From Marinospirillum sp. (lineage in GTDB: Bacteria; Pseudomonadota; Gammaproteobacteria; Pseudomonadales; Halomonadaceae): DNA of 9,729 nucleotides. Under the pieces are notes generated by a model. It was not told where the DNA came from. It did not search any database and saw nothing but the letters and a program-made list of their open reading frames with translations. Both the position numbers and the translations under genes were made by a program. The stretch is taken from assembly GCA_007119985.1 (NCBI GenBank), contig SKOQ01000151.1:1-9729 (forward strand), given 5' to 3'. Of this stretch, positions 1 through 6,143 are shown one piece after another. Within the stretch, counting starts at the first letter, position 1. Each line of letters opens with the position of its first letter.

Positions 1-435
1 ACCTACACTTTTTTTTTTTTTTTTCCAGCAGAGAATTTAGTCCTCAAGGTTGACGCTAGCTTAGCTAAAAATGGAGATAAGTGGGTGCTCGAAGGCTCCG
101 CCGGTGGCAGCAATGGCGCGGCTTTGGCGCAGATGCAATCAGCCAAACTAATCAATCGCGGTGAAGATGGACGCGGTGGTACAACGCTGGGCGAAACCTA
201 CTCGATTCTAGTTGAAAAAGTGGGGATTCAAACTTCTGAAGCGCGCACAGCCAGCGATGTCGCCCGTGCAACCCTCAATCAAAGTATCGCCATGCGTGAG
301 TCTGCATCGGGTGTCAATATGGACGAAGAGGCCGCGAATTTGATCCGCTTTCAGATGTCCTATCAGGCTGCCAGCCAAGTGATTTCAACTGCGCAGAGAT
401 TATTCGACACACTGATTAACAGTGTCGGGAGGTAA
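1..435 (+). CDS. flgK: Flagellar hook-associated protein 1 (FlgK), C-terminal part
   Basis: The frame is open from base 1 to the TAA at 433-435, so this is the last 144 residues of a gene that begins outside the window. FlgK forms the junction between the flagellar hook and the filament, and its two terminal regions pair as a coiled coil. The end of the protein shows the typical FlgK pattern: GVNMDEEAANLIRFQMSYQA followed by SQVISTAQRLFDTLINSV, a heptad-like helix shared by flagellar axial proteins. Before it lies a GGSNGAALAQMQ segment, matching the place where FlgK proteins usually read DNxNAxALA. The GTG at 85 is only an internal valine codon. A run of 16 T at 9-24 would encode five phenylalanines, so the reading before base 25 is unreliable. 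flgL starts five bases after the stop, as in a flagellar operon. Confidence 0.9.
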   Translation, partial: TYTFFFFFPAENLVLKVDASLAKNGDKWVLEGSAGGSNGAALAQMQSAKLINRGEDGRGGTTLGETYSILVEKVGIQTSEARTASDVARATLNQSIAMRESASGVNMDEEAANLIRFQMSYQAASQVISTAQRLFDTLINSVGR

Positions 436-440
436 GTGAA

Positions 441-1646
441 ATGATGCGTCTTTCCACCAATCAGATGTACAACAACAGCATGAATGGCGTGATGCAAAGC
501 TATCAGCGCTTTAGCCATGTGAATAACCAGATGAGTTCTGGGAAACGTGTGCTGACACCTGCGGATGATCCTGTGGCGGCCGCACAAACATTAAACACGC
601 GTAATCGCATGGCTGTCGTGCAGCAGTACAATCGCAACGTTGATTTTGCTGATAAAAACCTCAGCTTGACTGAGTCGGCGTTGGATCAGACCGAATTCGC
701 GCTGATGCGGATGAAAGATATGTCTATTCAACTAGGCAGTGATCAGTGGAGTGACAATCAGGTCAATGCGACAGGTTTAGAAGCCAAAGAAACGCTGAAT
801 CATATGCAAGGGCTGGTCAACACGCGTAATGAAAGTGGCGAATATATCTTTGCTGGCAGTCAGGCAGATCAAAAAGCCTATGATGGTAACACCTTTGTTG
901 GTGACCGTATCGAGCGTGAAGCTCAGGTGGCGGATGATACCTTTATTCGTATGCTAACGTCGGGCGACCGTGCTTTTGAGAACCTAGAAGGGCTTAAGCC
1001 TGCGCCAGTTAAAGTCAGTGATTTAGCAGCGGATGACTTTTCTGATGTCTATGCTAGCGAACAGCCACTGTTGGTCTTTCGCTCTCAAGCCGATGAGCTT
1101 GCTGCGGCAGCTGATCCAGTTGCTTGGTTGGCAGATAACGTTTTTTCTTTTCCGGAAGGCACCAGTGATGCTGATAAGGAAGCTTGGATAACGGCCAATG
1201 CAGCGGATATAGAGAGCAAAGTTCCAGGTCTTGATATTGCTGCTAACACCTATACGGCAGCGAACCCTTCTCAGTCAGGAACGGATTTTCGCCACGAAGA
1301 TAATATGCTCGGGGTGATGCAGTATTTCGTCGATGCCACTGGTAATGGCAATCCACCTGAGGCTGTGAATAAAGAAGCGATTCGTGCTTCTATCGATAAT
1401 ATCGATATTGCCTTTGAGCAGGTATCTAAAACGCGGGCACAGATCGGGGCGCGTCAGAATACCTTGGACGCGGTCAAAAGCAGCAACGAAGAATTTGAGT
1501 TGTTTGCCAAGAAGAGTATTTCAGATCTTGAGGATCTTGATTATGCCGAGGCCTATGTACGCTTAGAAACCTCTATGCTCAGTTACCAAGCGGGAATGCA
1601 GATTACAGGACGTATCTCTGGTTTAAGCTTGTTTAACTATATTTAG
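441..1646 (+). CDS. flgL: Flagellar hook-associated protein 3 (FlgL)
   Basis: FlgL is the second hook-filament junction protein, exported by the flagellar type III apparatus and placed between FlgK and the flagellin filament. The 401-residue product begins MMRLSTNQMYNNSMNGV, contains the conserved SGKRVLTPADDP at about 33-44 and GEYIFAGS at 133-140, and ends with the flagellin-like C-terminal helix (YVRLETSMLSYQAGMQIT, then GLSLFNYI). The ends match the D0/D1 domains of the family. The middle, roughly 170-320, is the variable exposed domain and makes the protein longer than the roughly 317-residue enterobacterial form. GGGAGGT at 427-433 gives a strong ribosome binding site for ATG 441. ATG 444 directly follows and could also be used. 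It lies five bases after flgK and is followed by a terminator, so it is the last gene of this operon. No flagellin gene follows in the window. Confidence 0.95.
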   Translation: MMRLSTNQMYNNSMNGVMQSYQRFSHVNNQMSSGKRVLTPADDPVAAAQTLNTRNRMAVVQQYNRNVDFADKNLSLTESALDQTEFALMRMKDMSIQLGSDQWSDNQVNATGLEAKETLNHMQGLVNTRNESGEYIFAGSQADQKAYDGNTFVGDRIEREAQVADDTFIRMLTSGDRAFENLEGLKPAPVKVSDLAADDFSDVYASEQPLLVFRSQADELAAAADPVAWLADNVFSFPEGTSDADKEAWITANAADIESKVPGLDIAANTYTAANPSQSGTDFRHEDNMLGVMQYFVDATGNGNPPEAVNKEAIRASIDNIDIAFEQVSKTRAQIGARQNTLDAVKSSNEEFELFAKKSISDLEDLDYAEAYVRLETSMLSYQAGMQITGRISGLSLFNYI

Positions 1647-1700
1647 AGCGATTGAGCCGTAGTTCAATTGATGCAGTGTTCAAAAACTGCTTTGCTCTTT

Positions 1701-1733
1701 GGCCCGCTGTGATCAGTGGGCCTTTTCTTTTTT
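1701..1733 (+). terminator. Intrinsic terminator after flgL
   Basis: GGCCCGCTG and CAGTGGGCC (1701-1709 and 1714-1722) pair into a nine-base-pair stem with one G-T pair and a TGAT loop. The T-rich tract TTTTCTTTTTT follows at 1723-1733. It lies 55 bases after the flgL stop and is oriented to end flagellar transcription. Confidence 0.9.
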
Positions 1734-1767
1734 GTGGCACTGTCTTTGTCTTGCTGCACCTTGCCAG

Positions 1768-2037
1768 TTATTGATCCATCTTGCCGCGATACAAACCAAT
1801 GATGGACAGCAGCAGCCCTAAACAAGAAAGCCAGAGGCAGCTTTTAACTAGCAAAGGGTGGCGCTCGGCAAAGGGCACAAAAAAGCCAGACTGATCAAAA
1901 AGACACTCTCCTAAGAGATAATCAAAACTGCCGCCTTCTACAATACAGGCGCTGACTTGGCTGTATTCCACACCCCAAAAGCCCATCAGGATGAGTAGTG
2001 GAAGCACCAAGAGGGCTAGGCCGAGTTGAACGAGCAT
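1768..2037 (-). CDS. Small two-helix membrane protein with a cysteine-bounded loop, function unknown
   Basis: The 89-residue product has two hydrophobic segments, about residues 2-22 and 63-83, joined by a 40-residue polar loop. The short C-terminal tail (YRGKMDQ) carries positive charge, which suggests that both ends are cytoplasmic and the loop is periplasmic. The loop has cysteines 31 and 45 around a GGSFDY sequence, a spacing that would allow a disulfide in the periplasm; cysteines 67 and 72 lie in the second helix. From memory, small proteobacterial membrane proteins with a C-x-x-GGSFDY-...-C pattern exist as unnamed proteins, but I cannot name a family. AAAGGT, eight bases before the ATG, is a good ribosome binding site. 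The gene is single, convergent with flgL and divergent from purE. Codon use and the ribosome binding site favour a real gene; the function is unknown. Confidence 0.72.
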   Translation of the reverse strand: MLVQLGLALLVLPLLILMGFWGVEYSQVSACIVEGGSFDYLLGECLFDQSGFFVPFAERHPLLVKSCLWLSCLGLLLSIIGLYRGKMDQ

Positions 2038-2052
2038 CTTTATCTACCTTTA

Positions 2053-2080
2053 TTGTTGTGCCAAGATCCAAGCATATTAA
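2053..2080 (+). promoter_or_regulatory. Possible sigma-70 promoter for purE
   Basis: TTGTTG at 2053-2058 and TATTAA at 2075-2080 are separated by 16 bases and lie about 63 bases before the purE start. The match is only moderate. I do not see a clear PurR operator (consensus like ACGCAAACGTTTTCNT) here. This is inference from sequence alone. Confidence 0.3.
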
Positions 2081-2142
2081 CACTTTTCCCTGATGCCTTT
2101 TAAGGGTATCCTCAGCGGTTTTCATGCGAGGAGCCTTGGCTT

Positions 2143-2667
2143 ATGACAACATCTGCTCTTGCGCCGCAGGTTGGCGTGATTATGGGATCGAAATCCGATT
2201 GGCCGACGATGGAACACGCTGCTGCGCTGCTCGATGAGCTAGGTGTGGCTTATGAGGTGAAGGTGGTTTCGGCGCACCGAACGCCGGATTTACTGTTTGA
2301 CTATGCCAAAAGCGCGCAACAGCGTGGCTTGCAGGTGATTATTGCTGGCGCTGGTGGTGCCGCTCATCTGCCAGGGATGGCGGCTTCGCAAACTTGTCTG
2401 CCTGTTTTGGGTGTGCCGGTTGAATCCAAGGCCTTGAAGGGCATGGATTCTTTGCTTTCGATTGTACAGATGCCAGGCGGAATTCCGGTGGCGACCTTGG
2501 CGATTGGCACGGCTGGCGCTAAAAATGCTGGCATCTTGGCAGCACAAATCGTTGCGTTGCAAGATCAGCAGGTGGCTGAGCGTCTGGCGGCGTTTCGTGC
2601 TCAGCAAACACAGCAGGTTTTGGATCACCCTGATCCACGAGAAGACTCATTCCAGACGGAAGCATGA
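2143..2667 (+). CDS. purE: N5-carboxyaminoimidazole ribonucleotide mutase (class I PurE)
   Basis: PurE moves the carboxyl group of N5-CAIR to carbon 4, giving CAIR, in cytoplasmic purine synthesis; PurK makes its substrate. The 174-residue protein carries the class I signatures in order: GSKSDW at 15-20, SAHRTP at 43-48 with the family's catalytic histidine at 45, AGAGGAAHLPGM at 68-79, and GVPVESKALKGMDSLLSIVQ at about 90-109 followed by MPGGIPVAT. The length fits a single-domain bacterial PurE, with a somewhat long C-terminal tail after about residue 140. The start is supported by GAGGAG at 2127-2132, ten bases before the ATG. purK follows after 100 bases with no terminator between, so they are probably co-transcribed. 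The presence of PurK downstream confirms the mutase role over the carboxylase form (class II). Confidence 0.97.
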   Translation: MTTSALAPQVGVIMGSKSDWPTMEHAAALLDELGVAYEVKVVSAHRTPDLLFDYAKSAQQRGLQVIIAGAGGAAHLPGMAASQTCLPVLGVPVESKALKGMDSLLSIVQMPGGIPVATLAIGTAGAKNAGILAAQIVALQDQQVAERLAAFRAQQTQQVLDHPDPREDSFQTEA

Positions 2668-2679
2668 TTCAATCATCCT

Positions 2680-2736
2680 GCCAGAGTCGCGTAATGATGA
2701 TCAGCGAAGGCATGATCACTGAAACACCACTCTGGC
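2680..2736 (+). repeat. Symmetric two-part inverted repeat between purE and purK
   Basis: GCCAGAGT at 2680-2687 is the exact reverse complement of ACTCTGGC at 2729-2736. Nested inside, TGATCA at 2698-2703 pairs with TGATCA at 2713-2718 around a nine-base loop. The two stems are separated by exactly ten unpaired bases on each side, so the whole could fold as one long hairpin with a symmetric internal loop. There is no T-tract after it, so it is not a standard terminator. The pairing is seen directly; any role in mRNA processing, stability or differential expression of purK is inference. Confidence 0.6.
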
Positions 2737-2767
2737 TTAGCGTGTTCAATAAAGGTAGAGACAGAAG

Positions 2768-3913
2768 ATGAAACTAGGCGTTCTTGGCGCGGGCCAACTA
2801 GGACAAATGCTGGCCTTAGCAGGCTATCCTTTAGGACAAAGGTTTGTTTTTTTGGATACCACAGGAACGCCTAGTGCTGAAATAGGTACGACCTTGATTG
2901 ACCCTCAAGGGGCTCAGTTGGCGGACTTTTTGGTTCAGGTTGATCGCGTGACCTATGAGTTTGAGCACCTCCCTGTTGCACTGGTAGAAGAGATCGAGCG
3001 TCATAAACCCGTTTATCCTTCGAGTCGTGCCTTGCGTGTTTGTCAGCATCGCGGTTTAGAAAAATCTCTCTTCTCACGCTTATCCATCCCCACTCCTGAG
3101 TATCGTTTGGTGAATTCAGCCGCAGAGCTTCAGGCTGCGATTCAGGATTTAAGTCTGGCAGGTCAAAAGCGTGTGGTGATTAAAACCACCACCGAGGGCT
3201 ATGATGGCAAGGGACAGGCGGTCACTGATCAGGCGGATCAAGCCGAGTCGATTTGGCAGCAGCTAGGTGAGCGTGAGCTGATCGTGGAAGCCTTTGTCGA
3301 TTTTGTGCGTGAATTGTCGATCATTGCTGTACGCAGCCAGCAAGGCGAAGTGGCCTTCTATCCTATGGCTGAGAACCACCATCACCAAGGCATCCTGCGC
3401 TATTCGATTTCCCCCTTACCCAATCTGACCGCAGAGATTCAGCAGCAGGCCGAGCAGTATATCCAAGCGCTATTGCAAGAGCTGGATTATGTCGGTGTGC
3501 TGACGCTTGAGCTTTTTCAGCAGGCTGATGGTCAGCTCTGGGCCAATGAGATGGCCCCGCGAGTGCATAATTCAGGACATTGGACGCAAAACGGAGCGGC
3601 CACCAGCCAGTTTGAAAATCACTGCCGCGCCGTGGCAGGCTTGCCCCTCGGTTCGACCCAGGCTCTTCAGCCGACTTGTATGATCAATATCATTGGTCAA
3701 GCCCCTGATGTGCAGCAGATTCTCAGCCAGCCAGGTGTGCATCTGCACCTCTATGGTAAAGAAGAACGCGCTGGTCGCAAGCTTGGGCATCTTAATCTTG
3801 TTGCTCCAACGCTAGAAGCTCTGCTTCAGCAGGTCGAGGCGCTGATTCCCGACTTACCAGGCGCACCACCCATAGAGATGAGTTTTCATGCTGGTCCTAT
3901 GAGTGCTGGTTGA
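2768..3913 (+). CDS. purK: N5-carboxyaminoimidazole ribonucleotide synthase (PurK)
   Basis: PurK is an ATP-grasp enzyme that joins AIR, bicarbonate and ATP to form N5-CAIR, the substrate of PurE. The 381-residue protein begins with the nucleotide-fold signature LGAGQLGQML (6-15). It has the YEFEHLP stretch at 63-69, the ATP-grasp loop EGYDGKGQ at 143-150, and the metal- and ATP-binding segment NEMAPRVHNSGHW at 260-272 followed by TSQFENH at 279-285. The C-terminal part has HLYGKEERAGRKLGHLN, typical of the family's last domain. Length is normal. The start is set by the family N-terminus; AAAGGT at 2751-2756 is eleven bases upstream, with a second purine-rich stretch (AGAGACAGAAG) closer to the ATG. 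It is the second gene of the purEK unit. I find no convincing intrinsic terminator after its stop. Confidence 0.97.
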   Translation: MKLGVLGAGQLGQMLALAGYPLGQRFVFLDTTGTPSAEIGTTLIDPQGAQLADFLVQVDRVTYEFEHLPVALVEEIERHKPVYPSSRALRVCQHRGLEKSLFSRLSIPTPEYRLVNSAAELQAAIQDLSLAGQKRVVIKTTTEGYDGKGQAVTDQADQAESIWQQLGERELIVEAFVDFVRELSIIAVRSQQGEVAFYPMAENHHHQGILRYSISPLPNLTAEIQQQAEQYIQALLQELDYVGVLTLELFQQADGQLWANEMAPRVHNSGHWTQNGAATSQFENHCRAVAGLPLGSTQALQPTCMINIIGQAPDVQQILSQPGVHLHLYGKEERAGRKLGHLNLVAPTLEALLQQVEALIPDLPGAPPIEMSFHAGPMSAG

Positions 3914-4088
3914 TACGGCCCAACTTAGCGATGCTCTTAACTTGGTGATATTCTGAAATAGTTTTTTGGCTGGTTTTTTTAAAGTTCCATTGGCAAAGTT
4001 AATGGCGTGGATCAACAAAAAGCCTTAGCCAGTGTTGAGGAATTCCGTTAGGATGAAGGCATAACTTGAAGGAAACATGGAGGAAGTG
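3914..4088. other. Intergenic region between purK and dps
   Basis: These 175 bases hold no gene that I can support. The stretch has T-runs at 3962-3966 and 3974-3980 and a weak inverted repeat (CCATT at 3987-3991, AATGG at 4001-4005). No hairpin stands directly before either T-run, so I do not call a terminator. The dps promoter is expected here, but I cannot pick one with confidence, and I see no clear OxyR, Fur or IHF site by eye. Confidence 0.5.
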
Positions 4089-4562
4089 ATGAGCACGAAT
4101 CGTATTGGTTTAGATGTGGCTAAATCTCAGCTCTTGTCAGAGAAGCTCAATAATCTGCTGGCCAACTACCAGATTCTTTACATGAATGTGCGTGGCTACC
4201 ACTGGAACATTCAAGGGCCGTCTTTCTTTGAGCTGCATGTCAAATTTGAAGAGCAGTACAATGATCTGCTGCTGAAGGTAGACGAACTGGCAGAGCGCAT
4301 TCTGACCTTAGGTCACCGTCCTCTGCATGCGTTTAGTGATTACCTTGAGCAGAGTGAAATCAAAGAGCACAAACAGGCTTGTCAGGCGCAGGTGTGTGTT
4401 GAAGGTCTGCTGGCGGGTTATAAGTTGCTCTTACAAAAACAGCGTGAGCTGATGAATCTGGCCGGTGAAGCGGGCGATGAAGGCACCGCAGCACTGATGA
4501 ATGACTATATCGCTCAGCAAGAAAAAACCGTTTGGATGCTGAGCGCCTACTTGGCGAACTAA
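4089..4562 (+). CDS. dps: Dps-family ferritin-like protein (DNA protection / ferroxidase)
   Basis: Dps proteins form 12-subunit shells that oxidise ferrous iron with peroxide and store it, protecting DNA. The product (157 residues from ATG 4089) carries the full ferroxidase motif: H38 in YHWNIQGP, H50 in ELHVKFEEQYN, D65 and E69 in VDELAERI. The spacings of 12, 15 and 4 match those of characterised Dps/Flp proteins such as the Listeria one. A last helix, about 130-157, completes the four-helix bundle. The N-terminus is short and not lysine-rich, so direct DNA binding is not assured. ATG 4077 would add four residues (MEEV). I prefer 4089 because GGAGG at 4079-4083 stands five bases before it, whereas the AAGGA before 4077 is only three bases away. 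The stop overlaps the next start codon. Confidence 0.93.
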   Translation: MSTNRIGLDVAKSQLLSEKLNNLLANYQILYMNVRGYHWNIQGPSFFELHVKFEEQYNDLLLKVDELAERILTLGHRPLHAFSDYLEQSEIKEHKQACQAQVCVEGLLAGYKLLLQKQRELMNLAGEAGDEGTAALMNDYIAQQEKTVWMLSAYLAN

Positions 4563-5083
4563 TGTTTTTACGAGTCCAACTGGCTCCCACTGAGGAGCAT
4601 CTGCAACAGATCACGGCCGATATCGGCCGTGTTCCGCGTGGTGTCCAAGCTGTGCTGGCCACTGATCGTCACGGCCACCCGCTTGCGGTACAGGTTGCTT
4701 CATTGATTGATGATCACCCTTTTCCAACCCTGTATTGGCTGACCAGCCGGCATCTGGCGAAGGAAATTTCTCATCTTGAGGCGGCTGGCGTCATTAAGCA
4801 GCTAGAGGCTCGTTTACAAGAAGACCCTGCATTGATGGAAGCCTATCGCTTAAGCCATCAAGATTATGTGACCCGCCGTTGGGCGGCGATGACGCCCGCT
4901 GAGCAGCAGCGTATCGATGCGCTTGGCTATCGTGATGTTTTTGAAAAGCGCGGTGTGGGTGGAATCGAAAACTGGCAGCAGGTGCGTTGCCTGCATACGC
5001 AATATGCGCATCATCTGGCAGGTTATAACGTGATCGGGGAGCTGCTCGATCAGGAATATGGTATTGCGGCGACCCTGCCTTAA
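4562..5083 (+). CDS. DUF501 family protein, function unknown
   Basis: The 173-residue product matches what I recall of the DUF501 family, best known in actinobacteria near eno and ppx: GRVPRGVQAV at 22-31, FPTLYWLT at 54-61, then a helical stretch with ISHLEAAGVIKQLEARLQED and AYRLSHQDY, and a C-terminal RCLHTQYAHHLAG with C143, H145, H150 and H151. These Cys/His residues could bind a metal, but that is inference. No signal peptide or membrane segment is visible, so it is probably cytoplasmic. The start overlaps the dps stop by one base (TAATG) with no good ribosome binding site of its own, which suggests translational coupling to dps. An in-frame ATG at 4532 inside dps would add ten residues, but those only read the dps tail in another frame, so I reject it. 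Biochemical function is not known to me. Confidence 0.82.
   Translation: MFLRVQLAPTEEHLQQITADIGRVPRGVQAVLATDRHGHPLAVQVASLIDDHPFPTLYWLTSRHLAKEISHLEAAGVIKQLEARLQEDPALMEAYRLSHQDYVTRRWAAMTPAEQQRIDALGYRDVFEKRGVGGIENWQQVRCLHTQYAHHLAGYNVIGELLDQEYGIAATLP
4612..4631. repeat. Perfect 20-bp palindrome inside the DUF501 gene
   Basis: CACGGCCGAT at 4612-4621 is followed at once by its exact reverse complement ATCGGCCGTG at 4622-4631. The palindrome ends there, since the flanking bases (T and T) do not pair. It lies about 50 bases into the DUF501 gene, over the codons for the conserved TADIGRV. It could be a protein binding site, a cruciform-prone element, or simply a result of codon choice. Confidence 0.85.
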
Positions 5084-5143
5084 GCTCTTATCTGTTTGGT
5101 GGTCTTGGCATGTGAGTTAAGCGCCCCTGAATTCTCCTTATAT

Positions 5144-5181
5144 AAAAGAACACCGCTCGTTGAATTGGACAGTGTTCTTTT
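5144..5181. terminator. Hairpin with A- and T-rich sides, probable bidirectional terminator
   Basis: AAAAGAACAC at 5144-5153 pairs perfectly with GTGTTCTTTT at 5172-5181 around an 18-base loop. T-rich sequence follows on the plus strand, and on the minus strand the T-rich side reads out into TATATA. It sits between the converging DUF501 gene (plus) and the minus-strand gene ending at 5190, where a shared terminator would be expected. The large loop lowers certainty. Confidence 0.6.
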
Positions 5182-5189
5182 TAGCATGG

Positions 5190-5564
5190 CTAGTAGTGGC
5201 TATAACTGAGCCGCATATTCTGGCGCTCATTCAAATAGCGCCAAATAAACTCTTGGTGTTGTGGGCTGGTGTGATTGATGCTCATATCGATGCCATAGAG
5301 CGTGCCACAAGAAAGCAAGACGACACTGATGACCTTGCCTTGTAATTGTAGCTGCTGGCGCTGACCATCATGGATGGCTTGTACGATCAATCGGATGCTT
5401 TGCCCTGCGCGTAGTTTCTTTTCACACTGAAAGCGAACCTCCTTGAGACCTAAGCTCTGCGTATAGGCCCAAAAGAGCTGGGTTTGCTGCTCATTACCGA
5501 GAGCAAGTTTGGCTTTCCAATAGGTTGGCAGCCTTTCTGGTATGGCCAATTCAGCACTTTTCAT
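5190..5564 (-). CDS. Small cytoplasmic protein, possibly a degenerate PilZ domain
   Basis: The 124-residue product has no signal peptide or membrane helix. Its second half, about residues 40-115, alternates short beta-like strands in a PilZ-like order: a strand (EVRFQC), LRAGQSIRLIV, QLQLQGKVISVV, TLYGIDMSI, and a final helix (EFIWRYLNER). The shape, with a G-x-V strand followed by a YGIDM strand and a C-terminal helix, resembles PilZ domains, which usually bind cyclic di-GMP. The RxxxR and D/NxSxxG residues that contact the ligand are not evident, so binding is doubtful. Residues 1-40 are not recognised. An AGGGAG sequence lies eleven bases before the ATG, a slightly long spacing. The gene stands alone, convergent with DUF501 and divergent from the 41-residue gene. 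The assignment is tentative; a plain unknown protein is the alternative. Confidence 0.55.
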   Translation of the reverse strand: MKSAELAIPERLPTYWKAKLALGNEQQTQLFWAYTQSLGLKEVRFQCEKKLRAGQSIRLIVQAIHDGQRQQLQLQGKVISVVLLSCGTLYGIDMSINHTSPQHQEFIWRYLNERQNMRLSYSHY

Positions 5565-5931
5565 TTTAATAGAGACTCCCTGTAATCGAATGTCTCGCCT
5601 TTGGAGACCTGCCTCTGTTGCTGGATAACATACTAGCTTAACAGTTTGGTTGAGTGAGTTGAATCCTCAAACTAGATTCTGAGTGATGGCTGGGAAAAGC
5701 AGGGGCGGGCAGAGATCACCAGGGGCAGGAAATCCATCAATTTATGATCTGGGTTAAGGTTCATGCTGTCAAGCGGCCTAGAATATAGGCTAAACTTCAG
5801 TGCGTGCTGGCGAGGCTGATTTTGCTGACTGTGCTTGTTGCAAGAAGCGTCAATTAGAGGCGACACACAAGAGCAATGGAGAAGTAAAATCAGCTAAATT
5901 TGTGGATATCATCGAACTTGGGGAGACACCT
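5565..5931. other. Intergenic region between two divergent small genes
   Basis: These 367 bases show no convincing gene. The open frame that continues upstream of 5932 to a GTG at 5800 has no ribosome binding site, and a minus-strand frame of about 64 codons (5672-5866) has no recognisable content. Two short inverted repeats are visible: AGTTTG at 5643-5648 with CAAACT at 5668-5673, and GCCTA at 5776-5780 with TAGGC at 5786-5790. Either could be an operator or a small RNA stem. Promoters for both flanking genes should lie here, but none is clear enough to call. Confidence 0.5.
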
Positions 5932-6057
5932 ATGTATTTAGATAAATATGTGATTGCAAGCTTGGTTCTTGTCGCTGTGATGGTGGTGGCAAGTGTCTGG
6001 AGCATTAAAAAGCTGAAATCTGTGATGGCAGAAGATCAAGCCAAGGCAGATAAATAA
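5932..6057 (+). CDS. 41-residue single-pass membrane protein, function unknown
   Basis: The product starts MYLDKYVIASLVLVAV and has one hydrophobic helix at about residues 6-24 (YVIASLVLVAVMVVASVWS). A basic stretch (IKKLK) and a charged tail ending EDQAKADK follow. The positive residues after the helix suggest that the tail is cytoplasmic and the N-terminus periplasmic. GGGGAG at 5920-5925, six bases before the ATG, is an excellent ribosome binding site, and a near-perfect terminator begins 23 bases after the stop, so this is a complete one-gene unit. The open frame could be extended upstream to a GTG at 5800, but that start lacks a ribosome binding site and would add a soluble 44-residue leader, so I reject it. 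The size and layout resemble small accessory subunits of membrane complexes such as CydX or CcoQ, but there is no such complex nearby and I do not recognise a family. Confidence 0.72.
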   Translation: MYLDKYVIASLVLVAVMVVASVWSIKKLKSVMAEDQAKADK

Positions 6058-6079
6058 CAGCCTGGATTGAAACAAGCCT

Positions 6080-6103
6080 GCCAGCTCATGAGCTGGCTTT
6101 TTT
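6080..6103 (+). terminator. Intrinsic terminator after the 41-residue gene
   Basis: GCCAGCTCATGAGCTGGC at 6080-6097 is a perfect palindrome that folds into a tight hairpin, followed by six T at 6098-6103. It lies 23 bases after the stop at 6057. The other side has no T-tract, so it mainly serves the plus strand. Confidence 0.93.
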
Positions 6104-6143
6104 GTGCCTGATGTTCAACAGGCAGGATATTAAAGACTGGCTA

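Noticed and set aside
2462..2722. Open frame overlapping the end of purE and the purE-purK spacer
   Set aside because: It is another frame of purE, with no ribosome binding site and no recognisable protein content.
4532..4561. Earlier start for the DUF501 gene
   Set aside because: It would lie inside dps in another frame, and the TAATG overlap at 4560-4564 gives a normal coupled start.
5672..5866. Minus-strand open frame of 64 codons in the intergenic region
   Set aside because: No ribosome binding site, no recognisable domain and an unlikely composition.
5800..5931. GTG start that would make the 41-residue protein 85 residues long
   Set aside because: There is no ribosome binding site at 5800, whereas GGGGAG precedes ATG 5932 at ideal spacing.
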